From assembly GCF_027789125.1 (NCBI RefSeq), contig NZ_JAQFVF010000088.1, forward strand, positions 62,001 to 126,000: 64,000 nucleotides of DNA, in the 5' to 3' direction. Below are positions 18,189 through 26,580 of the stretch, piece after piece. The notes beneath the pieces were generated by a model. That model was not told the origin of the DNA, ran no database searches, and saw only the letters and a program-made list of their open reading frames with translations. Source of the DNA: Paenibacillus aestuarii. GTDB taxonomy: Bacteria > Bacillota > Bacilli > Paenibacillales > NBRC-103111. Each line of letters begins with the position of its first letter. The first letter of the stretch is position 1. Made by a program: the position numbers and the translations under genes.

Positions 18189-19247
18189 ATGAACCGAGAG
18201 ACGATTTTAGCTGCCATTCACGGCGTATCAGATGCTATGAGATCGATGAAAAACAGCAGTATGCAGGAGAAATATCCGATCGGCCTGATTGATATTCATC
18301 TTTGGGAATGGCCGCAAGGAGTGGGCTTGTATGGCTTTTATCAATATTATGAGGAAACAAAGGATGAGAAGGCACTCCAATTCCTTATCGATTGGTATGA
18401 CGCCAGAATCCGCGAGGGGCTGCCGGAAAAGAATGTGAACACCTGTTCGCCGCTGATTACGTTAATGTCACTTTGCGAGTTGACTGGCAAAGAGGATTAC
18501 ATTCGCGTGTGCGACGAGTGGAGCCGCTGGGTGATGGATGGGATGCTGCGTACCGGAGACGGCGCCTTCCAGCACATGATTACAGGCGATCCGAACGACG
18601 GCCAGATTTTGATCGACACTTTGTTTATGACCGTCCTGTTCTTGACCAAAGCAGGGGTATACTTCAACCGTCCAGAGTATGTCGAGGAAGCCAAACGGCA
18701 GTATCTCATTCATATCAAGTACTTATATGATAAAAACAACGGTTTGTTCTTCCATGGGTGGGACTTCAATGAAATGCACAATTACGGTGCCGTTCATTGG
18801 GGACGCGGCAATGGCTGGTATACATGCGGCATCGTTGACTTTATCGACATGGCGCCGCTGGAAGACGGCCTGAAGCAATTCTTGCTCGACACCATGAGGG
18901 CTCAAGTCGCAGCGTTGGCGAAGTTGCAGACGGCTGACGGCATGTGGCACACGGTGCTGGATGATCCTGCTTCTTATGTAGAGACCTCGTGCACATCGGC
19001 CTTCGGCTACGGCATTCTCAAAGGAGTCCGCAAAGGTTACCTCGACACGCAGTATAAAGAGGTCGGATTGAAGGCGCTGGAAGCGACGCTCCGCCGGATC
19101 GACGAGGATGGCGTGGTGCAGCAAGTTTCCTACGGTACACCTGTAGGCGGGGACGCGCAATTCTATAAGGATATTCCGATAAGTCCTATGACTTACGGCC
19201 AAGCGCTGGCGCTTTTGATCCTTATGGAAGGGTTGAAATTAACATAG
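18189..19247 (+). CDS. GH105 unsaturated rhamnogalacturonyl/uronyl hydrolase (YteR-like)
   Basis: The product has 352 residues, cytosolic, (alpha/alpha)6 barrel. The catalytic Asp is visible at 143 in GQILIDTLFM, the same position as in YteR of B. subtilis. WGRGNGW (about 205-211) and ETSCTSAFGYGI are family signatures. It hydrates and releases the 4,5-unsaturated uronic acid left on oligosaccharides by polysaccharide lyases. AAGGGGGAG precedes the start. It closes the importer operon and gives the strongest clue that the imported sugar is a lyase product of pectin, glycosaminoglycan or a similar polymer. Confidence 0.93.
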   Translation: MNRETILAAIHGVSDAMRSMKNSSMQEKYPIGLIDIHLWEWPQGVGLYGFYQYYEETKDEKALQFLIDWYDARIREGLPEKNVNTCSPLITLMSLCELTGKEDYIRVCDEWSRWVMDGMLRTGDGAFQHMITGDPNDGQILIDTLFMTVLFLTKAGVYFNRPEYVEEAKRQYLIHIKYLYDKNNGLFFHGWDFNEMHNYGAVHWGRGNGWYTCGIVDFIDMAPLEDGLKQFLLDTMRAQVAALAKLQTADGMWHTVLDDPASYVETSCTSAFGYGILKGVRKGYLDTQYKEVGLKALEATLRRIDEDGVVQQVSYGTPVGGDAQFYKDIPISPMTYGQALALLILMEGLKLT

Positions 19248-19261
19248 TCCAAAGTATACTT

Positions 19262-19302
19262 AATGGATAGGTTCGTGCGATGCTGCGCGGGCTATCCATT
19301 TT
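19262..19302 (+). terminator. Hairpin after GH105 gene
   Basis: AATGGATAG and CTATCCATT form a nine-base-pair stem with a 21-base loop, followed by TTTT. The short T run makes it a weak terminator. Confidence 0.55.
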
Positions 19303-19353
19303 GTGCTACATGGAATTATTGGAAATAGCTATTTGGTAGATGGGGTTGAGCGG

Positions 19354-21657
19354 ATGAAATGGCCAAAACGATTTAACACCGTTTTCTACAAACTGATGTT
19401 TACTTACAGCTTACTGCTGCTCGTGACCATTGTTTTCGTAGGCATTACATCGTATGTCATTATTGCCAGAACTTTAAATGAAGAAGTAGAACGAAATGAT
19501 AAGGAGCTGCTGGCTTACGTAGAAACCATGTCCGAGCACAGTGTGTTTACGACAGTTCAGAAGCTCTATCAAAAACTGGTCGTGCCGCATTACAAGACGG
19601 TTGATATGATGTCATTTTTCGGCGAGACCGATCTGGAGGATCGGATGCAGGATGTCTACGACGCTCATCAGTATTTGAAGGAAGTCGTGGAGAACCAGTA
19701 CAACGTCGTCGATTCCGTCGATTTTTATTTTTTGAAAAGCAACGCCATTATGTCTTCTGAACTTGCCCTGCATCATGTACAGAATGATATTGAAGATTCT
19801 TGGGTGAATGAAGTCGGACATGTGACAGATCAGTCCCGATGGTTTGTCACCAAAGCATTAGATCCCAAGGGCCGCCAAATTAATGCGATCACCTACATCG
19901 GACCTTACCCGGAGAAGTCGACTTCGGGCCCGAAAGGCTACATTGCGATTCAAATCAATGAATTATCGCTCTCCAACATTTTGAAGCAGTCGGTCAATCA
20001 GGATACCAGCCAGCTATTTATTTTGACGCCTCATGAAATCGTATCCAGGAGCGGGCGGGAGCTACCGGCGAACCTGTCGTTTGTCGAGCAGATCCGGAAT
20101 TACCCGGGGACGGACGGGCACATTATTGTTGACATCGGCGGCACGAATTCAATCGTCTCGTTTCATACCTTAGAGTCTACTGGATGGAAAATCGTTCGCG
20201 TCACTTCCGTGGAAAAATTTTATGCGAAAAACAGTTATATGCGCAATATGCTTATTCTTATCGGAATTATTGCTTTACTCATTGGCTATGCCATCTCGAG
20301 TGTGCTGACCGCCCGCATGTACAATCCGCTCAAATCGATTGTTGATAAAGCGAAAAGGCTGTTCGGCGACGCTCCGCATGATGCCAGCGTTCTTGCTGCG
20401 GATAATAACGAGTACGAGCAAATCAACGCTTTGATCAATAACTTGTCAGTGAAGGTCGCCAGCTTGGAGACGACACTGGAATCCAATCTTCCGGTGATCA
20501 AGAGCAAGCTGATTCTCGACCTGTTCCAGGGGAACATGAGCAGCTATCAGGAACTGGAGGAACGGTTCGAGCTGCTGCAGATGAAGCTGCCGGCCGACCA
20601 GTACTACACTTTTGTCACCCTGGAGCTGGACTATGAGTTAATGCGGCATATCAGCTTAAAAAACAGGCAGCTCATCATTTACTCCATTATTAATGAGATC
20701 GACAGCCATAAGGCTTCGCCGATGTTCGGGCTGGCTAGCGAATCTCCGTCCCTGTATCGCATCGAAGTTTTGATCTGCGCTAACCAACCGGATTACGAAG
20801 CTGTGGCTCGCCTCTTTCAGGAGCTGGCTGCCAAGCTGGCCGCCGACTTCTATGTGACGATGGTCGCATTGATCGGAACGTGGGAGCGCGACCCGCTGCA
20901 GCTTGAACACGGCTACAAGCAATCCGGTGCGCTGCTGAAGTATACCTACTTCCATCCCTCCCAATCGGTGCTCTTTATGGAAGCGCTTATGCGCAGGGAG
21001 ACCAGCACGACAGAAATGGACGAGCAGCTGCTGGAAGAGTTCACGCGTGCGCTCAAAGGGAAGCGGCCTGATGCAATTAAAGAAGGGCTTCTCGCCTTTA
21101 TGAACGCTTTGAAGAACGGATCTTTTTCAGCGAATTACAGCCATAAGATGCTGCGCGAGCTCGTCTACGTCTACTATCGCTTCGTCAAAGATATGAATCT
21201 GAGCACGCGCGACATTTTGTCGAAGCAGCTTTTCACCGAATTCGAGAACATCCGCAACATCGAGGAATTCGAGCGCTGGAGTATGAATGTTGTCGAAACC
21301 ACGTTCAGTTTTATGGAGTTGACAACGAATACGAGCAAGAGCGCGGAAATTGTGAAAACGGTTAAAGCCTACGTGGCCAGTCACTTGTCTGATGACCTGT
21401 CCTTAGATGTGGCGGCTAGTGTCGTATTTCTCAGTCCGCGGTATTTAAGCAAAATATTCAAGCAGACAGCTGGTGAAAATTTTGTCGACTTCGTCACCAA
21501 GGAGCGCATGAACGCCGCAGCTGCGAAGATTTTGTCGACGGACGAGACGATCGAGGCGATCGCGCTGGGCGTAGGGTACAACAATCCGGCTTATTTCACT
21601 AAACGGTTCAAAGATACGTTTGGCGTTACACCGACGGCATACCGGGAACGCATGTAA
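19354..21657 (+). CDS. Membrane-bound AraC-family regulator with extracellular sensor
   Basis: The product has 767 residues. The start at 19354 puts a basic tail (MKWPKRF) before membrane helix 1 (about 14-38). A Cache-like extracellular sensor covers about 40-290, helix 2 (LILIGIIALLIGYAISSVL) about 295-320, then a HAMP-like linker, a long cytosolic middle domain, and a C-terminal AraC double HTH (about 660-767: LSLDVAASVVFLSPRYLSKIFKQ, AIALGVGYNNPAYFTKRFKDTFGVTP). It is a one-component system that binds a sugar signal outside the cell and DNA inside. Placed between the GH105 operon and a sugar kinase, it probably controls the importer operon. Confidence 0.9.
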   Translation: MKWPKRFNTVFYKLMFTYSLLLLVTIVFVGITSYVIIARTLNEEVERNDKELLAYVETMSEHSVFTTVQKLYQKLVVPHYKTVDMMSFFGETDLEDRMQDVYDAHQYLKEVVENQYNVVDSVDFYFLKSNAIMSSELALHHVQNDIEDSWVNEVGHVTDQSRWFVTKALDPKGRQINAITYIGPYPEKSTSGPKGYIAIQINELSLSNILKQSVNQDTSQLFILTPHEIVSRSGRELPANLSFVEQIRNYPGTDGHIIVDIGGTNSIVSFHTLESTGWKIVRVTSVEKFYAKNSYMRNMLILIGIIALLIGYAISSVLTARMYNPLKSIVDKAKRLFGDAPHDASVLAADNNEYEQINALINNLSVKVASLETTLESNLPVIKSKLILDLFQGNMSSYQELEERFELLQMKLPADQYYTFVTLELDYELMRHISLKNRQLIIYSIINEIDSHKASPMFGLASESPSLYRIEVLICANQPDYEAVARLFQELAAKLAADFYVTMVALIGTWERDPLQLEHGYKQSGALLKYTYFHPSQSVLFMEALMRRETSTTEMDEQLLEEFTRALKGKRPDAIKEGLLAFMNALKNGSFSANYSHKMLRELVYVYYRFVKDMNLSTRDILSKQLFTEFENIRNIEEFERWSMNVVETTFSFMELTTNTSKSAEIVKTVKAYVASHLSDDLSLDVAASVVFLSPRYLSKIFKQTAGENFVDFVTKERMNAAAAKILSTDETIEAIALGVGYNNPAYFTKRFKDTFGVTPTAYRERM

Positions 21658-21725
21658 AGCGCCGGGCACGCACGCGGCAATTGCATGAAGCTGTTATTCT
21701 TTTTTTACAATGGGGGCTGGGAGAG

Positions 21726-22658
21726 ATGATTGTCGTAATTGGAGAATTGAATGTTGATTTGATCGTTTCAGGTACTGATGTCATGCCGGAGTGGAACCGT
21801 GAAAAGCTGGTTGATTCCTTTGCTTTAGCTTTAGGCTCCTCCTCCGCAATAACCGCCTGCGCGCTTGCCGGGTTAGGCTGCGAGGTGCAGATGGTCAGCG
21901 TTGTTGGCGCCGATCAGTTCGGCGATTACTGCCTGGAGCAATTACGCAGCAAAGGAGTGCAAACCGACTACATTACGCGCAATCCGAACTTGCAGACAGG
22001 CGTTACGCTGTCTCTCTCCACACCGAAGGACCGGGGCCTGCTCACCTATATGGGGAGCATCAATGCGGTGGCCCCGGAGCATCTCCCGGCAGAACTGCTC
22101 GCCCAAGCCCGGCACGTGCACTTCGGCTCGTTCTATTTGCAGGACGGTATGCGAGAGCATTGGTCCGGCGTCTTTCAGGCTGTGCGCCAGCATGGCGCGA
22201 CGACGTCCTTCGATACGGGCTGGGATGTCCGCAATCAGTGGCACCGCGAGCAGATTCATGCGCTGATCGCTGACACGGATTTATTCATCCCGAGCGAGGA
22301 CGAGCTGCTGCACATCTATAACGTCGACTCGCTGGAACAGGTTTGGGGCTTGCTCCCTGACAACCGCCTCGGCGTGGCTGTAAAAAGAGGAGCAAGAGGC
22401 GCCGTATGGTCGTCTGGACCAAGCAAGGAACTCCTTGCCGTCAACGCGTTCGATATTGTGCCTATTGATACAACCGGTGCAGGAGATTCTTTTAACGCCG
22501 GCATAATCTATGGCTATATGGCGGGGATGCGCGATGCGGAGCTGCTGCAGTTTGCCAATGCTTGCGGGGCGCTTGCGACTCTAGCGATCGGAGGCGTAGG
22601 TCGCGTATCTTCCGTCCAGGATGTAGAGTTGTTCCGCAGCACGCATGCCTTGAGGTAA
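21726..22658 (+). CDS. PfkB-family sugar kinase
   Basis: The product has 310 residues. The ATG at 21726 gives the canonical start MIVVIGELNVDLIVSG; frames starting further upstream have no ribosome site. PfkB motif 1 region is ALGSSSAITACALAGLG, and motif 2 is IDTTGAGDSFNAGI (with catalytic Asp in GAGD). It phosphorylates a sugar with ATP in the cytosol. Ribokinase, fructokinase and 2-keto-3-deoxygluconate kinase cannot be separated from sequence alone. In this uronate setting KDG kinase is attractive but unproved. Confidence 0.88.
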   Translation: MIVVIGELNVDLIVSGTDVMPEWNREKLVDSFALALGSSSAITACALAGLGCEVQMVSVVGADQFGDYCLEQLRSKGVQTDYITRNPNLQTGVTLSLSTPKDRGLLTYMGSINAVAPEHLPAELLAQARHVHFGSFYLQDGMREHWSGVFQAVRQHGATTSFDTGWDVRNQWHREQIHALIADTDLFIPSEDELLHIYNVDSLEQVWGLLPDNRLGVAVKRGARGAVWSSGPSKELLAVNAFDIVPIDTTGAGDSFNAGIIYGYMAGMRDAELLQFANACGALATLAIGGVGRVSSVQDVELFRSTHALR

Positions 22659-22773
22659 TTTTGCTGTTTTTTTATAGTCTAAGCCAGATGGTGCAACTTT
22701 CTCCAGATTCCAGACGTTTAAAGGGTACTCTAGAGTGACTGGAAAAAAAGTTGAGGAATGGAGATAGAATACT

Positions 22774-23685
22774 ATGAAAAAAATAGCTAGTCTTACTTTG
22801 GTATCTGTTTTGCTGGGCAGCCTGACGTGGCAAACGGCCTTTGCTTTTAGCGATGTAGACGGGTCACAGGCGGAAGCCGTCGCAGCGCTGCAAGCCCGCG
22901 GTATTGTGAGCGGGGTGGATCAGGATCATTTTGTCCCGCAAGGTACAATCACCTATGCCCAAAGCGTGCAAATGATCGTAAAAGCGATGAAGTTGAACAT
23001 CGATAACCTGCGGTTCTTCAAACAGCCGCTGGCTTCCGATTCGTATACGAATGTTCCGAACGATGCCTGGTATGCGGACGCGTTCATTATTGCCCATTAT
23101 AACGGGCTGGACATCCCCAAAGATGTCAATCCGAATGCCGTGATCACAAGAGAACAGTTCGGGGATCTGTTGGTTCGCGCTTTGGAGAAGAACGGGAATT
23201 TTCCACTGGTCAAAATGTTTGTGATCATCAAAGATGCGGATCAAATCACGCCTGAGTACCAAGGCGCACTGCAGCGCCTGCTCTTGTACAAAATCACGCA
23301 GCTGGATCAGGACGGCAAGCTGAATCCGAAGGCGGCGCTGACGCGTGGCGAGGCTGCGACATGGGTGCACAATGCAACGAAGGTGCTCGATGCACATATG
23401 GTGAAGCCGGCGCCGGCTGAGACTGTAACGGTGCAAGTTGACAAAGTGAACGACGACGTCAACAAAGTGACGCTAACCCGTGAATCCAAGCCTACGTCCG
23501 GATATGACATTATCATTACGGGGATCCGTTTTGAAGACGGTGGCCGGTCCGTAGTTACGTATAAGCTACTGGATCCGGCACCGGACGCGATCAACGCGAC
23601 GGTCATCACACAGCCGAAGGCGGTTACGTATGTATCTTCCGCCTATGAAGTTACAGCGGAGCTTGAAGCGGCTGCTGGTAAATAA
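22774..23685 (+). CDS. Exported SLH-like protein with PrcB-type C-terminal domain
   Basis: The product has 303 residues. Signal peptide about 1-24 (ending FAFA). Residues about 25-205 contain three SLH-like repeats (FSDVDGSQAEAVAALQARGIVSG, YTNVPNDAWYADAFI, TRGEAATWVH), so it should attach to cell-wall polymer. The last 75 residues (SGYDIIITGIRFEDGG, VVTYKLLDPAPDA, TQPKAVTYV) resemble the PrcB C-terminal protease-complex domain. It is monogenic, with GGAGATAG before the ATG and a good terminator. Its role may be inhibiting or organising surface proteases; that is inference from the domain name only. Confidence 0.8.
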   Translation: MKKIASLTLVSVLLGSLTWQTAFAFSDVDGSQAEAVAALQARGIVSGVDQDHFVPQGTITYAQSVQMIVKAMKLNIDNLRFFKQPLASDSYTNVPNDAWYADAFIIAHYNGLDIPKDVNPNAVITREQFGDLLVRALEKNGNFPLVKMFVIIKDADQITPEYQGALQRLLLYKITQLDQDGKLNPKAALTRGEAATWVHNATKVLDAHMVKPAPAETVTVQVDKVNDDVNKVTLTRESKPTSGYDIIITGIRFEDGGRSVVTYKLLDPAPDAINATVITQPKAVTYVSSAYEVTAELEAAAGK

Positions 23686-23705
23686 GAGGCAAGGCAGGCT
23701 AGGAG

Positions 23706-23730
23706 AGGCGCCCAGAAGGGTGCCTTTTTT
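23706..23730 (+). terminator. Terminator after SLH/PrcB gene
   Basis: AGGCGCCC, AGAA loop, GGGTGCCT, then six T. Confidence 0.9.
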
Positions 23731-24098
23731 ATATATAAAGGAACTGGCCCACCAAATTCCCAGATACCAATCCATATACTCAATCCAGATCCCCAATCGC
23801 TGCAGCCCGATTCCGCCCAACTATTTCATCAAAACTTGCTCATTACGTAGCTCTAGTCCGAATTAACCCAATTATTTGGCGCATTTAGACTCTGTCCTCC
23901 AGCAAAACCCGCCTCTAAGTCGGCTAATTCGGACTAGAGCCGCTTTCAGTAAGAGATTCACCTCTGCAATTCGGCTAGATCGGACTACAGCGCTTCCTGC
24001 TCCATCATAATGGGGTCAGCCCGAGCAGACGTTGAATTTGCTGAAAATGACGCTTATGATGGTAGAAAGAAATCCCCAGTAAGAGGAGAGGAAATTGG
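23731..24098. other. Intergenic stretch with three copies of a short repeat
   Basis: No reading frame here looks coding. It holds three copies of the repeat with core CGGACTAGAGC: one inverted near 23848-23880 and two direct near 23913-23947 and 23963-23993, the latter two about 50 bp apart. The same core occurs in the gap near 50.3 kb. AGAGGAGAGG at the right end is the ribosome site of the next gene. Confidence 0.7.
23848..23993. repeat. Dispersed intergenic repeat, cluster A
   Basis: The core is TAATTCGGACTAGAGC. The inverted copy reads GCTCTAGTCCGAATTA at 23850-23865. The direct copy is near 23924-23940, and a variant ending ATCGGACTACAGC follows at 23979-23991. The bases left of the core also agree with cluster B (CTCTAAGTCGG here, CTGTAAGTGGG there). 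Confidence 0.7.
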
Positions 24099-24413
24099 AT
24101 GCTTCCTTATACGAAGCAGGTCGTGGAGATCATTCAATCTATACCTGAAGGCTATGTCATGACTTATGGACAGATTGCAGCTCTAGCCGGCAGCCCACGC
24201 GGCGCCAGACAGGTCGTGCGGATTCTTCATACATTAAGCGGCATGCATAAGCTGCCTTGGCATCGCGTCGTGAACGCGAAGGGGGAAATCGCGATTCAGG
24301 AAGAGGAGTCCCGTTTTAAGCAAATGCTCTATCTTAGCAGCGAAGGTGTAGAAGTTGACAGCGAGGGGCGAATCGAGCTGGAGAAGTACCGGTATAACCC
24401 GCCGGAAAATTAG
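24099..24413 (+). CDS. Alkyltransferase-like protein (ATL, MGMT homologue without active Cys)
   Basis: The product has 104 residues, matching the single DNA-binding domain of O6-alkylguanine transferases. The active-site motif is PWHRVV with Trp54 in place of the acceptor Cys, so it cannot transfer alkyl groups. It should bind O6-alkylguanine lesions and pass them to nucleotide excision repair. The helix-turn-helix with GYVMTYGQIAALAGSPRGARQV is intact. AGAGGAGAGG precedes the ATG. It sits just upstream of the MarR/quinone operon but separated from it by that operon's promoter. Confidence 0.93.
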   Translation: MLPYTKQVVEIIQSIPEGYVMTYGQIAALAGSPRGARQVVRILHTLSGMHKLPWHRVVNAKGEIAIQEEESRFKQMLYLSSEGVEVDSEGRIELEKYRYNPPEN

Positions 24414-24438
24414 GCGTTGAATTTATAAGGAGACCCAC

Positions 24439-24493
24439 TTGACATATCGTCTCCGATGTATTATCTTAAATTTAAGATATTCAAATTTAAGAT
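24439..24493 (+). promoter_or_regulatory. Promoter and palindromic operator of the mhq-like operon
   Basis: TTGACA (24439-24444), 17-base spacer, TATCTT (24462-24467). The -10 is part of a perfect 18-bp palindrome TATCTTAAATTTAAGATA (24462-24479). The half AAATTTAAGAT occurs again at 24483-24493, 15 bases further on. A dimeric MarR repressor bound here would block RNA polymerase, so the first gene probably represses its own operon. Confidence 0.82.
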
Positions 24494-24516
24494 TTTTAGA
24501 AAGCGAGGCGATGCCA

Positions 24517-24975
24517 ATGAATGATCCCAAGGGAAATTCCAATGAGGCCGCGCTAGATTTATACATTGCCCTATCCCGGGCAAGCCAATGGGTCAACGCC
24601 CATGCCGACCGCGATATTCGGCGGCACGGATTGAACCGGACCGAATTCGGTGTTCTCGAATTACTTTACCACAAGGGTGCTCAGCCTATTCAGCAAATTG
24701 GCGGCAAGGTGCTTATGAGCAGCGGCAATATTACCTATGTTGTCGATAAGCTGGAAAAGCGGGAGTTCGTGAAGCGTCGGGTTTCATCCGAAGATAGAAG
24801 ACTCATCTATGCAGAGATTACAGATAAGGGCAAGACGTTTATAGAAGAAGTTTTTCCGCAGCATGCCAATGTGATTTGCGAATCGGTTGCGGGCTTAACG
24901 AAGGAAGAGATGGCGGTTGCCAGTCAACTGCTCAAAAAATTAGGCAAATATGCCCAAGGGAGATGGTCAAAATGA
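24517..24975 (+). CDS. mhqR: MarR-family repressor, MhqR-like
   Basis: The product has 152 residues. The ATG at 24517 lies eight bases after GAGG; the ATG at 24511 is too close to it. The winged-helix region reads LNRTEFGVLELLYHKGAQPIQQ, MSSGNITYVVDKLEKREFVKRR and the wing SSEDRRLIYAEITDKG. Its stop overlaps the start of the dioxygenase gene (ATGA). Regulator, ring-cleaving dioxygenase and MhqD-type hydrolase in one operon match the MhqR regulon of B. subtilis, which answers methylhydroquinone, catechol and other electrophiles. The operator differs in sequence from the published MhqR box, so the inducer may differ as well. Confidence 0.82.
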   Translation: MNDPKGNSNEAALDLYIALSRASQWVNAHADRDIRRHGLNRTEFGVLELLYHKGAQPIQQIGGKVLMSSGNITYVVDKLEKREFVKRRVSSEDRRLIYAEITDKGKTFIEEVFPQHANVICESVAGLTKEEMAVASQLLKKLGKYAQGRWSK

Positions 24976-25922
24976 CTCAACAAACAGCAGGAATTCATCA
25001 TATTACCGCATTCGTAAGAGATGCTCAGGCGAACGTAGATTTTTATGCAGGCGTGCTCGGTCTTCGTTTGGTGAAAAAAACAATTAACTTCGATGCGCCG
25101 GAAGTGTACCACTTATATTTTGGTGATGAAATGGGCAGCCCGGGCACCATCATTACGTTCTTCCCATGGGCCAATTCCCGCAAAGGGCGCATTGGCGGCG
25201 GTCAGGTCGGGATTACTTCTTACGTCGTTCCTGTAGGCAGCCGTAGCTTCTGGGAAGAACGCCTAACCAAATTTGCCGTGCCATTTACGAAAGTGGAGCG
25301 ATTTGGCGAAACGTACCTTCAATTCGAGGACCGCGACGGTCTTCAGCTTGAAATTGTCGAGCGCGAAGAAGGCAAACTAAGCACATGGGCGTTTGGCGGT
25401 GTGCCGGTGGATAAAGCGATCAAAGGCTTCGGCGGGGCTGTTCTGTACAGCACTGCACCTACCAAAACTGCCCATTTGCTGGAACATGTCATGGGTCTGG
25501 CTCGCATCGGGCAAGAAGGCGCTTATGCCCGTTATAGATCGACAGCCGATATCGGCAACGTGATCGACGTGAATGTGACGCCTATGGCATATGGCGCGGG
25601 AGGTGCAGGCACCGTGCATCATATCGCATGGCGGGCCAAAGACGACGCGGAACATGCACTGTGGAGAAGCCATGTCGAGCAAAGCGGCTATCATCCAACA
25701 CCGATCGTCGATCGCCAGTATTTTAACGCGATCTACTTCCGTGAAGAGGGCGGTATTCTGTTTGAGATTGCTACAGATCCTCCAGGCTTTGCACGGGATG
25801 AGCAACCGGGTGCGCTGGGAGAGAAACTGATGCTGCCATCGTGGTATGAAGAGCACCGTCAGCAAATAGAAGCGAATTTGCCGCCGATTCAAGTGCGGGT
25901 ATTGGAGGGGGACGAACAATGA
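24972..25922 (+). CDS. mhqO: Ring-cleaving dioxygenase, glyoxalase/VOC superfamily (MhqA/MhqO-like)
   Basis: The product has 316 residues made of two VOC modules. Metal ligands appear as His9/His10 (GIHHITAFVRDAQ), HHIAW near 216 and the Glu of LFEIATDPPGF near 264. It is expected to be an Fe(II)-dependent extradiol dioxygenase that opens hydroquinone or catechol rings. It overlaps both neighbours by four bases (ATGA at each end), so the three genes are tightly coupled. Whether it corresponds to MhqA, MhqE or MhqO cannot be decided here. Confidence 0.87.
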   Translation: MTQQTAGIHHITAFVRDAQANVDFYAGVLGLRLVKKTINFDAPEVYHLYFGDEMGSPGTIITFFPWANSRKGRIGGGQVGITSYVVPVGSRSFWEERLTKFAVPFTKVERFGETYLQFEDRDGLQLEIVEREEGKLSTWAFGGVPVDKAIKGFGGAVLYSTAPTKTAHLLEHVMGLARIGQEGAYARYRSTADIGNVIDVNVTPMAYGAGGAGTVHHIAWRAKDDAEHALWRSHVEQSGYHPTPIVDRQYFNAIYFREEGGILFEIATDPPGFARDEQPGALGEKLMLPSWYEEHRQQIEANLPPIQVRVLEGDEQ

Positions 25923-26527
25923 GACATATTTTTCAGAAAGGCTCGGATCTAAGTGCACCGGTACTCGTTCTTTTTCACGGTACAGGGGGGACAGAGAACG
26001 ATCTGCTGCCGCTTGCTAGGGCGATTGCGCCTGCTTCTTCGGTATTGAGCGTAAGGGGCAATGTGCTGGAGAATGGCATGCCGCGGTTTTTCCGCCGGCT
26101 GGCGGAAGGCGTCTTCGATGAGGAAGATTTAATCTTCCGCACGCAGGAGCTGCATGACTTCCTCGATCAAGCGGCTGTAGAGCACGGATTCCAGCGGGAT
26201 AACCTGGTCGCTGTCGGGTACTCGAACGGCGCCAATATTGCCGGCAGCCTGCTGTTCCATCACCCTGGAGCGCTGAGGGGGGCAATCCTGCACCATCCGA
26301 TGGTGCCGCGGCGCGGCGTGCAATTGCCGGATCTGTCGGGCGTGCCGATCTTCATCGGCGCCGGACAGAATGATCCGATCTGTTCGCCGCAGGAGACCGA
26401 GGAGCTGGAACAGCTGCTAAGCGCTGCTGGCGCAGCGGTCGCTGTCCATTGGGAGCGTGCCGGCCATCAGCTGACGCATACGGAAGTGGGCGCGGCGGCT
26501 GCTTGGTATAAAGAGCATTTTGAATGA
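25919..26527 (+). CDS. mhqD: Alpha/beta hydrolase, MhqD-like carboxylesterase
   Basis: The product has 202 residues, cytosolic. The catalytic triad is visible as Ser102 (GYSNGA), Asp152 (GQNDPI) and His183 (AGHQLT); the oxyanion motif is FHGTGG near the N-terminus. The length matches the phospholipase/carboxylesterase subfamily. Last gene of the quinone-response operon, overlapping the dioxygenase by four bases. It may hydrolyse ring-cleavage products, as proposed for MhqD. Confidence 0.88.
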   Translation: MRHIFQKGSDLSAPVLVLFHGTGGTENDLLPLARAIAPASSVLSVRGNVLENGMPRFFRRLAEGVFDEEDLIFRTQELHDFLDQAAVEHGFQRDNLVAVGYSNGANIAGSLLFHHPGALRGAILHHPMVPRRGVQLPDLSGVPIFIGAGQNDPICSPQETEELEQLLSAAGAAVAVHWERAGHQLTHTEVGAAAAWYKEHFE

Positions 26528-26534
26528 AAGAAGC

Positions 26535-26577
26535 AATGGCGGTGCGAGGAGAGTAACCTTGCTACCGCCATTTTTTT
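26535..26577 (+). terminator. Terminator of the mhq-like operon
   Basis: AATGGCGGT and ACCGCCATT form a nine-base-pair stem followed by seven T. Confidence 0.88.
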
Positions 26578-26580
26578 CGC

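Noticed and set aside
23848-23993. Possible CRISPR array
   Set aside because: Units face both ways, cores vary and there are no unique spacers or cas genes.
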